Source: Sipunculus nudus (lineage: Eukaryota; Annelida; Sipuncula; Golfingiida; Sipunculidae). From it: DNA of 64,000 nucleotides. Positions 27,801 to 42,800 of the stretch are shown piece by piece. The translations under genes and the position numbers were made by a program. The stretch is from NCBI GenBank assembly GCA_026874595.1, contig CM049311.1, positions 40,179,676-40,243,675 on the forward strand, given 5' to 3'. How positions within the stretch are numbered: position 1 is the first letter of the stretch; each line of letters starts with the position of its first letter. Under the pieces are notes generated by a model that was not told where the DNA came from, did no database searches, and saw only the letters and a list, made by a program, of their open reading frames with translations.

Positions 27801-30800
27801 ACAAACATTCCTCTGATGTCAAGCCTCCCTCCACCAACATTCCTCTGATGTAAAGCCTCTCTCCACCAATTGTCTTCTGATGTCTGACCGCCCCCAACCA
27901 ACATTCCTCTGATGTTAAGCCTCCCCATCAACATTCCTCTGATGTCAAGCTTCCCTCCACCAAAAGTCCTCTTATGTCAGGCTTCCCTCAACCAATATTC
28001 TTATGTCAAGCTTCCCTCCAGCAAAATTACTGTGATTTCAAGCCTCTCCTACCAACATTCTTCTGATGTCAAGCCTCCCTCAACCAACATCCCTCTGATG
28101 TCAGGCCTCCCTCCACCAACATTCCTTTTTATGTCAGGCCTCCCTCCACCAACAATCCTCAGATGTCAGGCCTCCCTCCACCAACATTCCTCTTATGTCT
28201 GGCCTCCCTCCACCATAATTCCTCTGATGTCAAGCCTCCCTCCACCAACATTCCTCTGATGTCTGGCTTCCCCCACCAACATTCCTCTGAAAAAGACAAA
28301 ATTCTGTGATGATAAGCTTATTGCATAAAATATGTTAAATATGTCTATAACCCTTATATAAGGGGAACAGTACACAAAGCAATTTGTCACTGCTACACAT
28401 ACATTCTTACTGCATCTGTCATGGCAGTTAAGAGCAATGGGACCCAAGTCTTCTAAGACCAAAATGTACAATAACTGAAGTAAAATGCACTTACAACTGT
28501 CAATATGTTGCAATTTTATTAAAAATCAGATACTTTTGCAATGGTAAAGAAGTTTTAATGTCCTTTATCATGTTCAAACACCACAGATCTCAGTTTATGG
28601 GAAGGCAACAAACAATGGTCCATTAACAGTGCAAGACTTAGTCACTGCAGGCAGCTATCAACAGTCCATCCACAATATTTCCTAGTTTGCTTGCTTTTAG
28701 AATTAACCTGTTCCAATGACTATATTAGTTTCCCACTCCATGTATTCCTTTCATTTTAATAAATCTATTTCTGTTGAATATTTTGAATTTCAGATTCTTC
28801 TTTCTGGTGCTCTTAAATAGATACTATGACTGAGCTGGTCCTCTAAGTGCAAAATCAATTTAAATGGCATTGTTATTCACAGTTGCTATGTTTCCTTGGT
28901 ATGGTTTTGATATATTGGATGGATACTCATTGCTTCCTGTGTAGGATTTATATCTGTATGTGACTTTTTTCCAGACTTAAGGAGGCCTGTTTATCTTACC
29001 TTGCCATAAAAAGTTTCCTTGTACATGTCATCCGCTTATTGGCCTGGTGCCATATTGCTGGTCAACTGCCCTTGTTTGAACAGTTCAGTGAATGCACAGT
29101 GAAGGGTGTAATTGTATGTTGATAAAGTTGAGGAGAAAGTGTGACATTTTAAATGTTAATGTATGCATGCCTCATATTTGCTTTGACATGTTAATGAGTG
29201 AAGAATTGACACATTAATTATCATTATCATCATTTCCCATCAACATGTAAATTATCATTACACTTATCATAACAATTTTTAACACAAATAACTGTTCAGG
29301 CCTGTTATCCATTATATAAATTAATAACCATTTTCTGGAATTGTGTGATTTAGTTTTTGTTCAGACCTGCATGGCTTTTCCTTTATTTGGTTACTCCTGC
29401 CAATTAGGTTTAAATCTTAAAAAAAGTGTCTTCCTCAGAATATTTGAACCATCTCTTAAATTGTTTTTAAGAAAAATAAATAAAATAACAGAAGCACCCA
29501 TTATACCCAACATGTGGCCAAAACGAATAAGAAAATGTACTCAGTACTAACTGAACCTTGTAGTGGTAATACCTAGTGTACAAGTCTTAAACTAAGGACA
29601 GAGCCAGTATGGTAGGCAGCAGGGCTGTCACAAGGTGCTGAGTAATTGATGCTATATCAAAGTCGTTCCTTATTTCTGTTTTCAAAATTGAATTGAAATA
29701 ATTGATTATTTTCCATCTTTGCATTTACAGTGATTTTCTTATCTTTTTTTTATCTCTGGCTTATACGTAAGGTAGATACAATAGAAACAATATACATAAT
29801 ATTTACTACCCTACATTCAATCTGGTGTAGTAATGCATGAGCTAGTTAAATCATTCTTGCTTATGCATAACAAATGGCTAATATTATGGACAAAATATCA
29901 CTGAACATAGCACCATGAGAGTAAATACAAGACATCACACTCAGGGACAAAAAAAACCCTATGGTATCACACCCACAGACAAAATACCACAAGCATAATG
30001 ACCAAACACAAAATATCACACAGAGACAAAATGCCACAATACATTTCACTCAGGTACAAAATACCACACAGCATCACACCCACAGACAAAATACTGCAAG
30101 ACATAATGACCAAACACAAATATCACACAGAGAGACACATTGCCACAGGACATCACACTCAGGTACAAAATACAGGTACCTTACAGCATCATACCCACAG
30201 ACAAAATACTATAAGACATAATGACCAAACACAAAATATCACACAGAGAGACAAGGGTAGTTATCAGTTATGGTGTTTTTTTCAAATAGAGGTATATTAG
30301 AAACTTGATTGATCATATTGATCATGACTAGTTTCATCAGTTGCTGAATTTTACATATTTTTCTGTGTTTTTGAGACAGTCAAATGCCAGTAACAATATC
30401 AGTTTCTCAGCTGTGGTTTCACTAGGTCTCCTGAAAACTTATAATTATATATTAATTGAATATGATAACTTTTATCAGTTCCCAATGACTGGTGGGGCCA
30501 CCTGTATTTACAGTAAGATGTCTCTAAGTTCTCCTACAAAACCACTGGTGATATTTTGTTCATATTTTTCATATATTGTCCTCAATATATTTTCCTGTGA
30601 ACATGCTAGAAATTACGTCAGTATTGCTTAATTTGTTGGAGTAATATACCAGAAAAAATATTCTTTGTTAACAGTGCAAGAAAGATATTTCCCATTTATT
30701 ATGGTAACTGTGAAGGCAGGCTTTTTTTCAAGCATATAACTATATATTATTTAGATTTAATTGTTTACCTGTTAGATCAGAATTTTGTAATTTTTAGCTC

Positions 30801-33800
30801 AGCTGACTATAAGTCATCTGAGCTATAGTCGTGGTCCATTGTCCGTCGTCCGTCTGTCCTTCCGTCCGTCTGTCCGTAGATGTGGCACATTTTGAAACCA
30901 TAAGACCTAGGAATCCAAAATTCAGCATAATGTTAGATGTCCCAAAGATCTCCTACCAAGCCAAAAACTGGGTCTTTGCAACTTAGTTCCTTTGAGAAAT
31001 TAAGGAAAAACCTCAATTTTTAATTAAAAACCTATTTTCACACTTCAGGACTGCCTAATATCAAAACCACTCATCTGTTTTTCCTCATATTTACCATAAA
31101 TATTCCTCTATATAGTTCCTATGTTCCTGCCAGAAATTAAGTCTGTTAAGTATAAATTCTTTAAGTTATGGGCCCGAACATAATGGACTTGGTAAAAAAT
31201 CAGGAAAAATATTTACTCACTTAACATTAAAAATTGGAAACTAGAGTCTATTTTCCCAAGTATTTAACCATGTTTAATTAAGATTTAATTGTTTACCCAA
31301 AATTAGATCTGAATTTTGTAAATTTTTTAAGTTATAAGCATAAAAATAATGTCAGTACCTTAAATTTTGCCCAACTTTGACCATGGCATGTTTTTTCCTG
31401 TAAGTACCATTGATTTAATTTTCACAGCATGTAAACATAAATATTTAATTTGTTTAAATCTGAAATTTGAAAGTAAAAGCTTGAAAATTAAGCTTGTTAT
31501 TGATTTTTACTTGAGGCTCTATCGTAGTCATTTGCTTTGATTACAGATTACAGATGCAGGGTCCCACTCCAGGTCACTGGAAGTCAGCTATGCCAGGGTT
31601 TCTGATTTGTTACAGATACTTGGGGAGATCCCCTGCTGTGACAGGTGTACAGTTATTCTAATATCATCACCCCAATCCCCCCCACTCCCCCCCCCCCCCG
31701 ACAAACCCAACCCACGAAGTGTTATGCAGTATTTGTTTTTGTTTTCACTGTATCTCCTTAATTGTAATACTGTTTCCACTCCGATATGCAAAAACTTTCC
31801 TTGAAAAAGTAATTCAAGGTGCAATGCAGAAGATGCAATGTTGTGTAATGTAGCATTTTAAAAGAAATCAATTTTCTTTTAAATGATTTTAACAAATATA
31901 ATTGAACCCATCAGTATGCTTAAATTATTATAAAATATAAGCAAATTATGGATAAATTAAGACACAATTAAAAATTGTGAAATCTAAATCAAGTATTATT
32001 TTTAGATATTTATTGTGTTGCAGATTTAAAAGATATATTTTTGTGGTAAAAAATAAATAAACATTTGTATGAATGATGTGGTGTTATCTGACAAGATTGA
32101 GATTTATGATGATGCAATTGAGAATTATGAATCAACTTTTATATTCAGATATATATGTTATATTGGAAATGTATAGAAATATAAACTTAAATTAAAAAAA
32201 AATTGATGTGATAAAAAAATGAGGATTTAATACAAACATTTGTTCATTATTTTCCTGCCTCTGCAGAATTTGAGATCAGGCTTTGTTTGCCCTGTTTTAT
32301 GTTGTTAATTAGTTATATTTCATCTGTATACATTTCATAAAAAAATACATATAAATTTAATAATATATATTATACAAAAAAATAGATTCAATTGAACAAA
32401 TGTATAAACTACTGAAATGTAAACAGTTAATCAAAAAGCCAACTAATGATCATGGTAATAGTACAGATCATTTGTTCACAAACTGCTCACATGCTGAAGT
32501 TTCAACATTAGGAAACACATGGTCAAGTCACAAAATATTATTTGCAAATTTCATGCTCATCAATACAAACCAATCATATAAACCAACCATGGCCTTTATT
32601 ACCTCTTGCACTTTATCTCCATTTGATATTATTTTAGATTTTTACCTTCAAGATCAACTTCAGCTGAGCACAGTGACCCACGGGTCCCTTGTTTTAAGTT
32701 ATTGTCATTAATGTAAATTCATTATCTCTACATAGTTTTCCCTGAAATCTGAACCACAAATTATTTCTACGAAGGAGGAGTTGAGAATTTGTAACCTTAT
32801 CTACAAGGTCAGATCAGCGGAAATGTAAAATATTTTGGAACCAATTAACTTTCTAAGTACTGCATGTTTTGTCCTCAAATTTGACACAGGTTGTTTCCAC
32901 CAAGTTCTCGAATGAAGGTGAAAAAGATATTGGCAAAATCTTCAAGGTCAAATCAACCAAATTTTAATTCATCATCTTTAGAATTTCTTATGGATGTGAT
33001 TACTTTTTAAAGTATTGCATATTTTCCTATCAAATTTGACACACAAGTTGAGTCAAACAAGTTCTCTGATGAGTTTGAAAACTGGTGAGCTTAACCTTGA
33101 TTTTCAAGATTAACTCCGCAGCATTCTAGGGTAATTGTGACCCCATAACTTTGGAAGTGCACTGAAGATTTTTCCCTCAAATTTGACACACCAGTTGTTT
33201 TTGACATGTTCTCACAAGAGTTAAAAAAACTGGTTAGCTTGATCTTCAATATCAAATCGACAGAATTTTTGGATTATTATGACCCCTATAACTTTGAAGT
33301 ACTGAATATTTTCTTCTTCAAATTTGACATACCACTTGTTTCTGTCATGTCCCAGAAGAGTTTGAAAACAGCTGATCTTGTCCTTTTTCTAAAGTCAAAT
33401 CAGCCAAATGATACCACTACTTTGTCCTTAGCATTATTTCATTGCAATAACTTTGGCAGTATTGTGTTTGTGTCCCTCAAATTTGACACACAAGTTTTTT
33501 CCACCAGGTTCTCTTAGGAATTGAAAACTGGTGACCTTTACCTTATTCTTATCTTGTACATCCTGTATAGACAGGTCATGATTGGATTCAGTCTTTGTAT
33601 ACATGTGACCCATCACTTATAGACAGGTCATGATTGGATTCAGTCTTTGAATACATGTGACCCATCACTTATAGACAGGTCATGATTGGATTCAGTCTTT
33701 GTATACATGTGACCCATCACTTATAGACAGGTCATGATTGGATTCAGTCTTTATATACATGTAACCCATCACTTATAGACAGGTCATGATTGGATTCAGT

Positions 33801-36800
33801 CTGTGTATACATGTGACCCATCACTTATAGACAGGTCATGATTGGATTCAGTCTTTGTATACATGTGACCCATCACTTATAGACAGGTCATGATTGGAAT
33901 CAGTCTTTGTATACATGTGACCCATCACTTGTAGACAGGTCATGATTGGATTCAGTCTTTGTATACATGTGACCCATCACTTATAGACAGGTCATGATTG
34001 GATTCAGTATTTGTATACATGTGACCCATCACTTATAGACAGGTCATGATTGGAATCAGTCTGGATATACATGTGACCCATCACTTATAGACAGGTCATG
34101 ATTGGATTCAGCCTTTGTATACATGTGACCCATCACTTATAGACAGGTCATGATTGGATTCAGTCTTTGTATACATGTGACCCATCACTTATAGACAGGT
34201 CATGATTGGAATCAGTCTGTGTATACATGTGACCCATCACTTATAGACAGGTCATGATTCGAATCAGTCTGTGTATACATGTGACCCATCACTTATAGAA
34301 AGGTCATGATTGGATTCAGTCTATGTATACATGTGACCCATCACTTATAGACAGGTCATGATTGGATTCAGTCTTTGTATACATGTGACCCATCACTTAT
34401 AGACAGGTCATGATTGGATTCAGTCTGTGTATACATGTGACCCATCACTTATAGACAGGTCATGATTGGATTCAGTCTGTGTATACATGTGACCCATCAC
34501 TTATAGACAGGTCATGATTGGATTCAGTCTTTGTATACATGTGACCCATCACTTATAGACAGGTCATGATTGGATTCAGTCTTTGTATACATGTGGCCCA
34601 TCAATTATAAACAGGTCATATTTGGATTCTGTCTTTGTATACATGTGGCCCATCAATTATAAACAGGTCATGGTTGGATTCAGTCTTTGTATACATGTGG
34701 CCCATCAATTATAAACAGGTCATGGTTGGATTCAGTCTTTGTATACATGTGGCCCATCACTTATAAACAGGTCATGGTTGGATTCAGTCTTTGTATACAT
34801 GTGGCCCATCACTTCAGGAAGAATCCTGTCAACCTTGCTGTCAGGAGATGCAAGGTGAAGATCATATCTGAAGTTAATGGTGATCTCATTTGGTTATTAG
34901 ATGATAAAATTCCTGTTATGAATGTTAGCCTGTAATGTCATGCTATTTAGCTTAGCATCATGACCTATGGGTCACTTGTTTATATATAACAAGAACACAA
35001 TTTATTTTTGTTCCTTGATCCTGTTGAATCTTAGTATTTTGTTCCTAAAGCATATCTCAATACACCCTTGACTGTCAGATATGTTTCCTCTACAATATTG
35101 TGATATACAAGTTGGATGACTCATTGGGTTTAACAAGACAATTGCTTCATATGTAAGATTAATTTCTGTATGTGACTGGAGGAGACCTGTTCACCTTTTG
35201 GCCTCATTCTCCTTATGTTTCCTTGTACATGCCATCCTGTTGCCATACTTCCTGTCTGACCGACCTAAAGACGGGGTGGGGTGTATAAATATAAGCCGTG
35301 TTTATATCTCTATGTGTTAAGTGCTCACGTGTGACACAATGTCTTAAATTAATACTCAGATGCACCGCCATCACTAAAATAAGCTACTGACATTCAGTTT
35401 ATTTTGTGATTTTATTTATAATTTTTACCATGTTTACATGGTTTTCATGAAGTGGATTGTATTTTACAATTGATGTAAAATCAGAAGTACAGATTAGTGG
35501 TGGGCCAATCATCGAGTTTTATAGAAAGTCAGTTGGTTGCTGCCACTTTCAAAGCTCGATTACCAAAGACAACTATCGATTACATCATCATGATTTTTTT
35601 TAAATTCCAGAATACCTTTGTTTAGGCTAAAATTATTCTTCCATTTTTACAACATTCCTCGCTTCATAAAATGAGTCAGTGTTCCCAAATAACTTCTATA
35701 TGTAACTGAGTATAACAAGGTAAAGATGCGAGAACGGAGTTCATAATAAACCTATGTGAACTGGCAGGGAGCTGCAGAATTAGCGGAGAGTTTTGTAACG
35801 AGATGTACATTGCACAATATGGGCGGTATGGCGTTAAAATGCTCCATAGGTTCTCCAGGTCTATGTCAATTTTGCAAGATTCTGTAAGAAATAACCTCTT
35901 CAACTGATGCCAGGTGCCGCTGTTTAGGTCACCTTTAAAAAATTCTTTGTTGGGGCCAACCCGGCCGGTCGAGTATTTGGGTTATGGCTGGAATTTTTGT
36001 TTTTGGACTAGTCTGCAAATTATAATATATTTTGTATGATCTGCCGCAAATGCACCTTGGCCTGTAAAAATCTGCCTTCATTTACTAGAAAAACTGCCCC
36101 TCTCTAGACCTGATATTCCTAGAAGTACTTAATTTCCATAATGAAGGATATTACCCTACTTTGCCGATCGTTTAATGTAGGCCTTAAAATTAGTCTGATT
36201 TAGTCCAGGGATGTCTGGACCCTTCTGTCCTATGTTAGACCTGATGGATGGACACGTACGTGTCCGTCCATCAGGTCTAACATAGGACACAAGGGTCCAG
36301 AGATGGACTAAGTCTGATTATGCCTAAACACATGGAAGGATTGGTACACTCGTTCACGAGACTAGAAAACCCACCGGGAAAATGCCCAGTTTCGTTACTA
36401 GGGCGAAACAGCCTGAAAAAATATTGAGTAATTAGAAATGGCTCTCATTTGATTACAAATAAAGCGAAAGTTTGTCGCTGTTGCATTAAATGAAAGTTAT
36501 CCCGACATTCATGCTGCCACTGACCGACTTCGGCATCTAAACCATGTGACTGGTTTATTTGAATGAACACCTGCCTCTTCAATGCAAACGTTCTTGTGAC
36601 TGGCAGAGCGGTCACGTGTCATAGAGAAAGAGCCAATAAGAGGTTTGTAGTAAACATTCGCCCCATGTGACTTCATTCATGACTATTTTGGCGGGAAAAT
36701 GTTGACTGACATCGTGTTGCCGGCCTACGGTGGTTATAGTTGTGCCACCGTGAGAATATAAAAAAAAATGATGCCGGCCTATTTAATGGAAATTAATCAA

Positions 36801-39800
36801 AATTGCTCGCTCAGTAATTAACTACAGAAAAATAAAATATGTTCAGCATTATAGGCACTGTGCCTATTTTTTTCTAGTGCATTTTGCAGGTACGTCATTT
36901 ACATGAGTTTTTTTCTTCAAAAATTAAGAAAGTGACAAAAAACTGGAAAAATTAGTAGAAATAAGCCTAAATGTCCATGGGTAATATTACAAATACTAAT
37001 ATGGTCTAAATTACAAACAACAGCTGGTATATATATCTGAGTATGACCCATCAGATTCAAATATTCGATTTTTGTAACTTTTTTAAATTATGATCAAGCC
37101 GATAACTAGCACTGAAACTCAAACAAAAGTGACCTAGTTTATCAAACCAGAAACTAATAGAAATAATTACCCACAAGCCCTTGGGAAGTTAGCGATATAC
37201 AATTTGGTCATACGTGATTAATTATATTTTAAGATTTCAATTCCCTTTTTTTAATTTGTACACAAAATAAATGTATGGGCCTAAAACTTTTCTGGCGGGC
37301 CTTTGAAACTATAGTATGCATGTCGGCAGTCACCTTAACTGTTATAAAATGAAAGTCCTTGGTGGCGGTGAAGTTGAAATGATACGCAGGAGTATTCATG
37401 AGGGCCAGTAGGTGTTCTAGATTGTGGTTTAACTTTTAATTATTATAAATAATTAAAATGAAACTTTAAAAAGCATATCTTACTTATAATAGGAAATTAT
37501 TAAAAAGGGCAAAAACTTCTTTTCTTAAGGTAGAAGTACTAAGACATGTGGGCTAAGTAAAGAAAGTACAGTTTCACTGATAATTGCATATTTCTTAATC
37601 TTTGTCTTAATATTTTTATAAACTGATTAATAATCGATGATCAATCAGTTTGTTCAAACCAATGATTGATTATGAAAAAGGAACCGACTCCCACCACTAG
37701 TACAGATTGCCCCTTTCTTACTTTTTTGAGGGTTTTGACTGCATGTTTGATAACATATTTTAAGTTAAATGAGAGAATTCTCTCATTATGTCACACATTA
37801 TATTTCATCGTTGTCGTGTTTGTAAGTATATTCCTGGCTAGGCTTCAAATTAACCTTTACACATCAAATCATATGTAGTGCTGATGTAGCAAGTTGTTAA
37901 ATCAGTGAAGTGCACTCACACTAAGTTGAAAGGAAGTTATCCCATTTTCAGCTTTCCATGTGCATTCTTTTCTGTGACATGTTTTCCAGTAAAATTTTGT
38001 TTGAATTGTCACTGCCCAAACAGGTTCTTCTTGCCCTGCAAGTTGATGTAACTGCTAAAATCTTATCAGTAAAAGACAGAAGCTCCACAGGTAAAATTCA
38101 CTGTTGCAGACATAATTTAAATGACACTGAGTTGATAGATTTACAAATTGTTAAAATCTAAACCTCCACAAAAATAAAATAATTTCATAACATTTTGTGT
38201 AAAGATGCTAACAAAGTAAACAGACAACTACATTAAAAACATAATGCTATTTCATCTGCCAGAGGAATAGGAATATAGGAAACCCATCACAAGGAATCAA
38301 GTTTTATATGAAAAATTTTCAAAACTGGTGACCGTTTCCTGTTGTTACACATTGATCAGCACCTATATTTTGTACATACTTATTGTTTACTGTTGTTACT
38401 GATTGATCAGTATTTACATTTTACTTATTCAGTTTTTCATGTTTCATCAAGTTTCTTAACAAACCTGACCTGAAATAGACAAATCTCACCTTGTGTATAT
38501 GAATATGTCATGTGCAAACTTTCCTTTTGAGTCTAACTGTGGTAAATGCATGTGGTGTATTTTAATATGGCTACTGCTGCAAGCTGTTTTGTGTCATTTA
38601 AATTTAGTCTGTGTAGAATTTTAAATTTAACTGCATGTTGCACATCAGGCATAAACCTTGTATAATTAACCTTAACTTCACTCAAATTCTGAGTTTTATT
38701 CTCCTAACAGAAGCTTTTTTATTTTTTAGGTTTTCTTTGACATAGGAGATCACTATTTGCATGATAATGATCATGTTAACAGAGGAACCTTTCTTGGCAA
38801 GGGATCATTTGGTGCAGTGTTTGCGGGGACTGTAACGAACAAAGTGAGTTAACCCACTGTTGATTCAAGCTCTAATACATCACTATACAGGTGTGTCACA
38901 GATATTAATATGCTCTCATTAGTTAATCCTGGATCTATAACATAATACATTTTTCCTTTGTCAGTTGTTCATCTGTCACCAGATGTTCATCACCTACTTT
39001 ACCATACAATTAGTGATAGATTTCATGAAATCTGAAGATGTGTATTGTAATAAGTACTACCATAATCACTGCCTTTCTTTCAACCATTTATAGACTTTTC
39101 AACACAGTTTACTGTTAGTCTTTTGTGCTTTACAATCTGACTTTAAATGCCTTAGCAAATAAAGTGCTGTGTATAATATTGGTTACTCAAAGGCTGTGTA
39201 TATGTTATCATTTATTCATGAAAAGACTACTCAGTTATTGTTGATTTAGACATTACATGCCCATGGTTAAAACCTTAAACCACACATTTTATGCCACCTT
39301 TACAGTTGTTGATAAATGGAATGAATGATTGGTTGATCCAGATACCAAATGTGTTGAAGTCAGAGCTGAGACAGACATAGGCCATCCAGACTTTCTTGAA
39401 ATAAAACCATGCAACTCAAACAGAAACAGTTACAAATATTAAATATGTTAAAATACCACCAGTTTATCCAGAAAGTGAACAGAAAACAGACTCACCAAGA
39501 GAAAAAATAATACTTTTAAGAAGACCAAAGATCAAAGTATATTCTATGTTTATCATTCTGCCTTTATCTATTAGCCATTGGACTCTATTAGATATTAGAG
39601 AATATGTCCAGTATGTTATTGTGGCATACTCCTTTGAGCACTGTAAAAATAATTTCATGATTGTGATGAGTATAATGAGTGGTTACTGTTAGATCCTGAT
39701 TACTGTTTCATGAAATTACACAGACAACTGGAAAGGAAGAGTATGTGGCCATTAAGATGTTACAGCCAGTGGACCCGGGAGAGGGAGCATCCCCGACACA

Positions 39801-42800
39801 CCGAGAACACTACAAGGTAAGTCACTCTGTCAGCAGACCAAATCCTAGAACACTACAAGTCAGTCACTCTGTCAGCAGACCAGATCTAGAACACTACAAG
39901 GTAAGTCACTCTGTCAGCAGACCAAATCCTAGAACACTACAAGTCAGTCACTCTGTCAGCAGACCAGATCTAGAACACTACAAGGTAAGTCACTCTGTCA
40001 GCAGACCAAATCCTAGAACACTACAAGTCAGTCACTCTGTCAGCAGACCAGATCTAGAACACTACAAGGTAAGTCACTCTGTCAGCAGACTAAATCCTAG
40101 AACACTACAAGGTCAGTCACACTGTCAGCAGACCAGATCATAGAACACTACAAGGTAGGTCACTCTGTCAGCAGACCAAATCAGAGAACACTACAAGGTC
40201 AGTCACACTGTCAGCAGACCAGATCATAGAACACTACAAGGTCAGTCACTCTGTCAGCAGACCAGATCATAGAACACTACAAGGTAAGTCACTCTGTAAG
40301 CAGACCAAATCCTAGAACACGACAAGGTCAGTCACACTGGCAGCAGACCAGATCCTTGAACACTACAAGGTCAGTCACACTGTCAGCAGACCAGATCCTA
40401 GAACACTACAAGGTAAGTCACACTGTCAGCAGACCAGATCCTAGAACACTACAAGGTCAGTCACACTGTCAGCAGACAGGATCATAGAACACTTCAACAT
40501 CAGTCAACCTGTCAGCAGACTGGATCATAGTGATAAAAGAACAAAAAATAGAAACACATGAATAGAAAGATGAAACTGTCAGACCAGACATTTTGAAATG
40601 TTAAAATAAAATTGAAGATCCCTGTCACATCATAGGTGAAGAAAATTGTTTATTAGGGCCCTGCTTGACAAGCGGAGCCCTATAGTGATCACTGTGTCAG
40701 TCCGTCTTTTCATCCTTCCGTCCTTCCGTCTGTGACACTTCCTTTCGCACGCGATAACTCAACAACAACATACTGCAGCTTTCCCAAATTCACAGAGACG
40801 ATTGGTACCTATGAGGGCTCCAGACCTATTGGTACCTATGAGGGCTCCAGACCTATTGAATAACAGACTTGTCGGAATTCAAATATGGCCACCACAGCCC
40901 AATCGCCGATTTTCTTTCACATGCGATAACAACAACATACTGCAGCTTTCCCAAATTCACAGGGATGATTGGTACCTATGAGGGCTCCAGACCTATTGAA
41001 TTACAGACTTGTTGGAATTCAAATATGGCTGCCACAGCCCAATCGCTGATTTTCTTTCGCATGCGATAACTCAACAACAACATACTGCAGCTTTCCCGAA
41101 TTCACAGGGATGATTGGTACCTACAAGGGCTCCAGACCTATTGAATTACAGACTTGTCGGAATTCAAATATGGCCGCCACAGCCCGATCACTGATTTTTT
41201 CCACACGTGATAATTCAACAACATTCTACTGCAGCTTTCCCAAATTCACATGGATGATTGGTACCAATTAGGGCTCCAGACCTGTCTCAATTTCAGTATG
41301 GCCTCCACAGCCTGATTTCTGATTTTCTTTCTCGCAAGATATCTCAACAACTCACAGGGATGATTGGTACCTGTAAGGGCGCCAGACCTTTTGAATTACA
41401 GACCTGTTGGAATTTCAATATGGCTGCCACTGTCCATTTGCTGATTATTTTTAATGCGTGATAACTAAACAACAATTTACATCAGCTTTTCCAAATTTAC
41501 AGGGATCATTGGTTCTTATGAGGGTTCCAGACCTATTGAATTACAGACTTGCTCAAAATCAAATATGGCTAACAGACTACATTCGGTGATTTTCTATTGC
41601 ACACAAACATTTTAGACATATCTTCTTTAATCCAGTATGATTTTTTTTTCTCATGCATATTGATAAAAACCTGTTTCTGTTTGTGATATTTTTCAAATTT
41701 AACTTAATTTTTCACCCATATGTAAACTTGTCCAGCACTTGCAGAAACGTGGGGCCCTCTGAGGACCAATTTCTGACCACATCTAGTGTTGTACCATATT
41801 TTCAATTAAAAAGTTGTTAAGGTTCCTTTTGTCCATTCATTCATGCACTACAACAGATTTATTAAAATTCAGAATTTTCTGTGTCAACAACTTACCAACT
41901 CAGTGGGGCAGTAGGCTTTGGACAATATTTTATATAAATTATAGTCACCAGCTCCTCATTGTCAACTTTTGTCTTATTAGTGTGTCTGTCTGTCTGTTTT
42001 CTGTCCATTGATTTCAAGTCTTCAAACTTAGTCAGAATGTTATGCATGGCAAAGGAAAGAATCCAGATGTTTTCTATGCAGCCATGACCACGAGGGGCGT
42101 TGCAGCTCAAAAAGCATGATAACCATTTCATGCGATATCTCAATTACTGTAAACAAAACCACATTTTTGAAAGCTGTGTCTGAATCAAGGATCCTGAGGC
42201 TTTCTTTCTGATGACACATGGCATCTCTGTGCTGTAACTGTGGTTATGTATTTTGAGGTAAAAGTGATTAAAATTCAAAATATTGAGCCTCATTTTTCTG
42301 TCTTGGTCACTTTTTATGTTAGAGAGGTCTAGTTTTCTGCAAACGGTAGTATGTGACAAGTTTTTATAGACACAGGTGCAAGTCTTATCAATTCTCATCA
42401 GGTGTGATGTTAAATGAGAATATGCAGTTTTTGCAAAAACAATCACTTTTTTATGCTAGTTTTCTGCATTGGAAAGCATTTGATAAGTTTTCAGTGAAAC
42501 AAGTCTTCACAAATCTCATGACATCTGATGTGAAACAGAATAAGCAAGACTTTATGGAATACTTTAAACTTGGTCACTATTCAGGCCAGAAAGGTAGACA
42601 TTTTCCTGTTTAGGGTAGCACTTGATGAGCTTTCAGTCACTCAGCTGCAACTTGCTTCAAATCCCATGACAATAGGAATGTGAAGAACTATTTTGGAAGG
42701 TGGCACCACTGCTGAGTGGTTCCTTTGCTGTGGTTACACCACTGTGTGGTAGATCACTTTAAATTTCTTTTTATTGTCACAATATTGCAAGTAAAAGTCT

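Noticed and set aside
27401-28259. Open frames giving a Pro/Leu-rich repeat protein
   Set aside because: They are translations of the ~33-bp minisatellite; they shift frame among units and occur on both strands.
29961-30300. Open frames rich in His/Thr/Gln
   Set aside because: Translation of the A/C-rich tandem repeat in an intron; no independent gene signal.
33556-34812. Possible CRISPR array (regular 52-bp repeats)
   Set aside because: There are no unique spacers between repeats; it is a continuous minisatellite in a eukaryotic intron.
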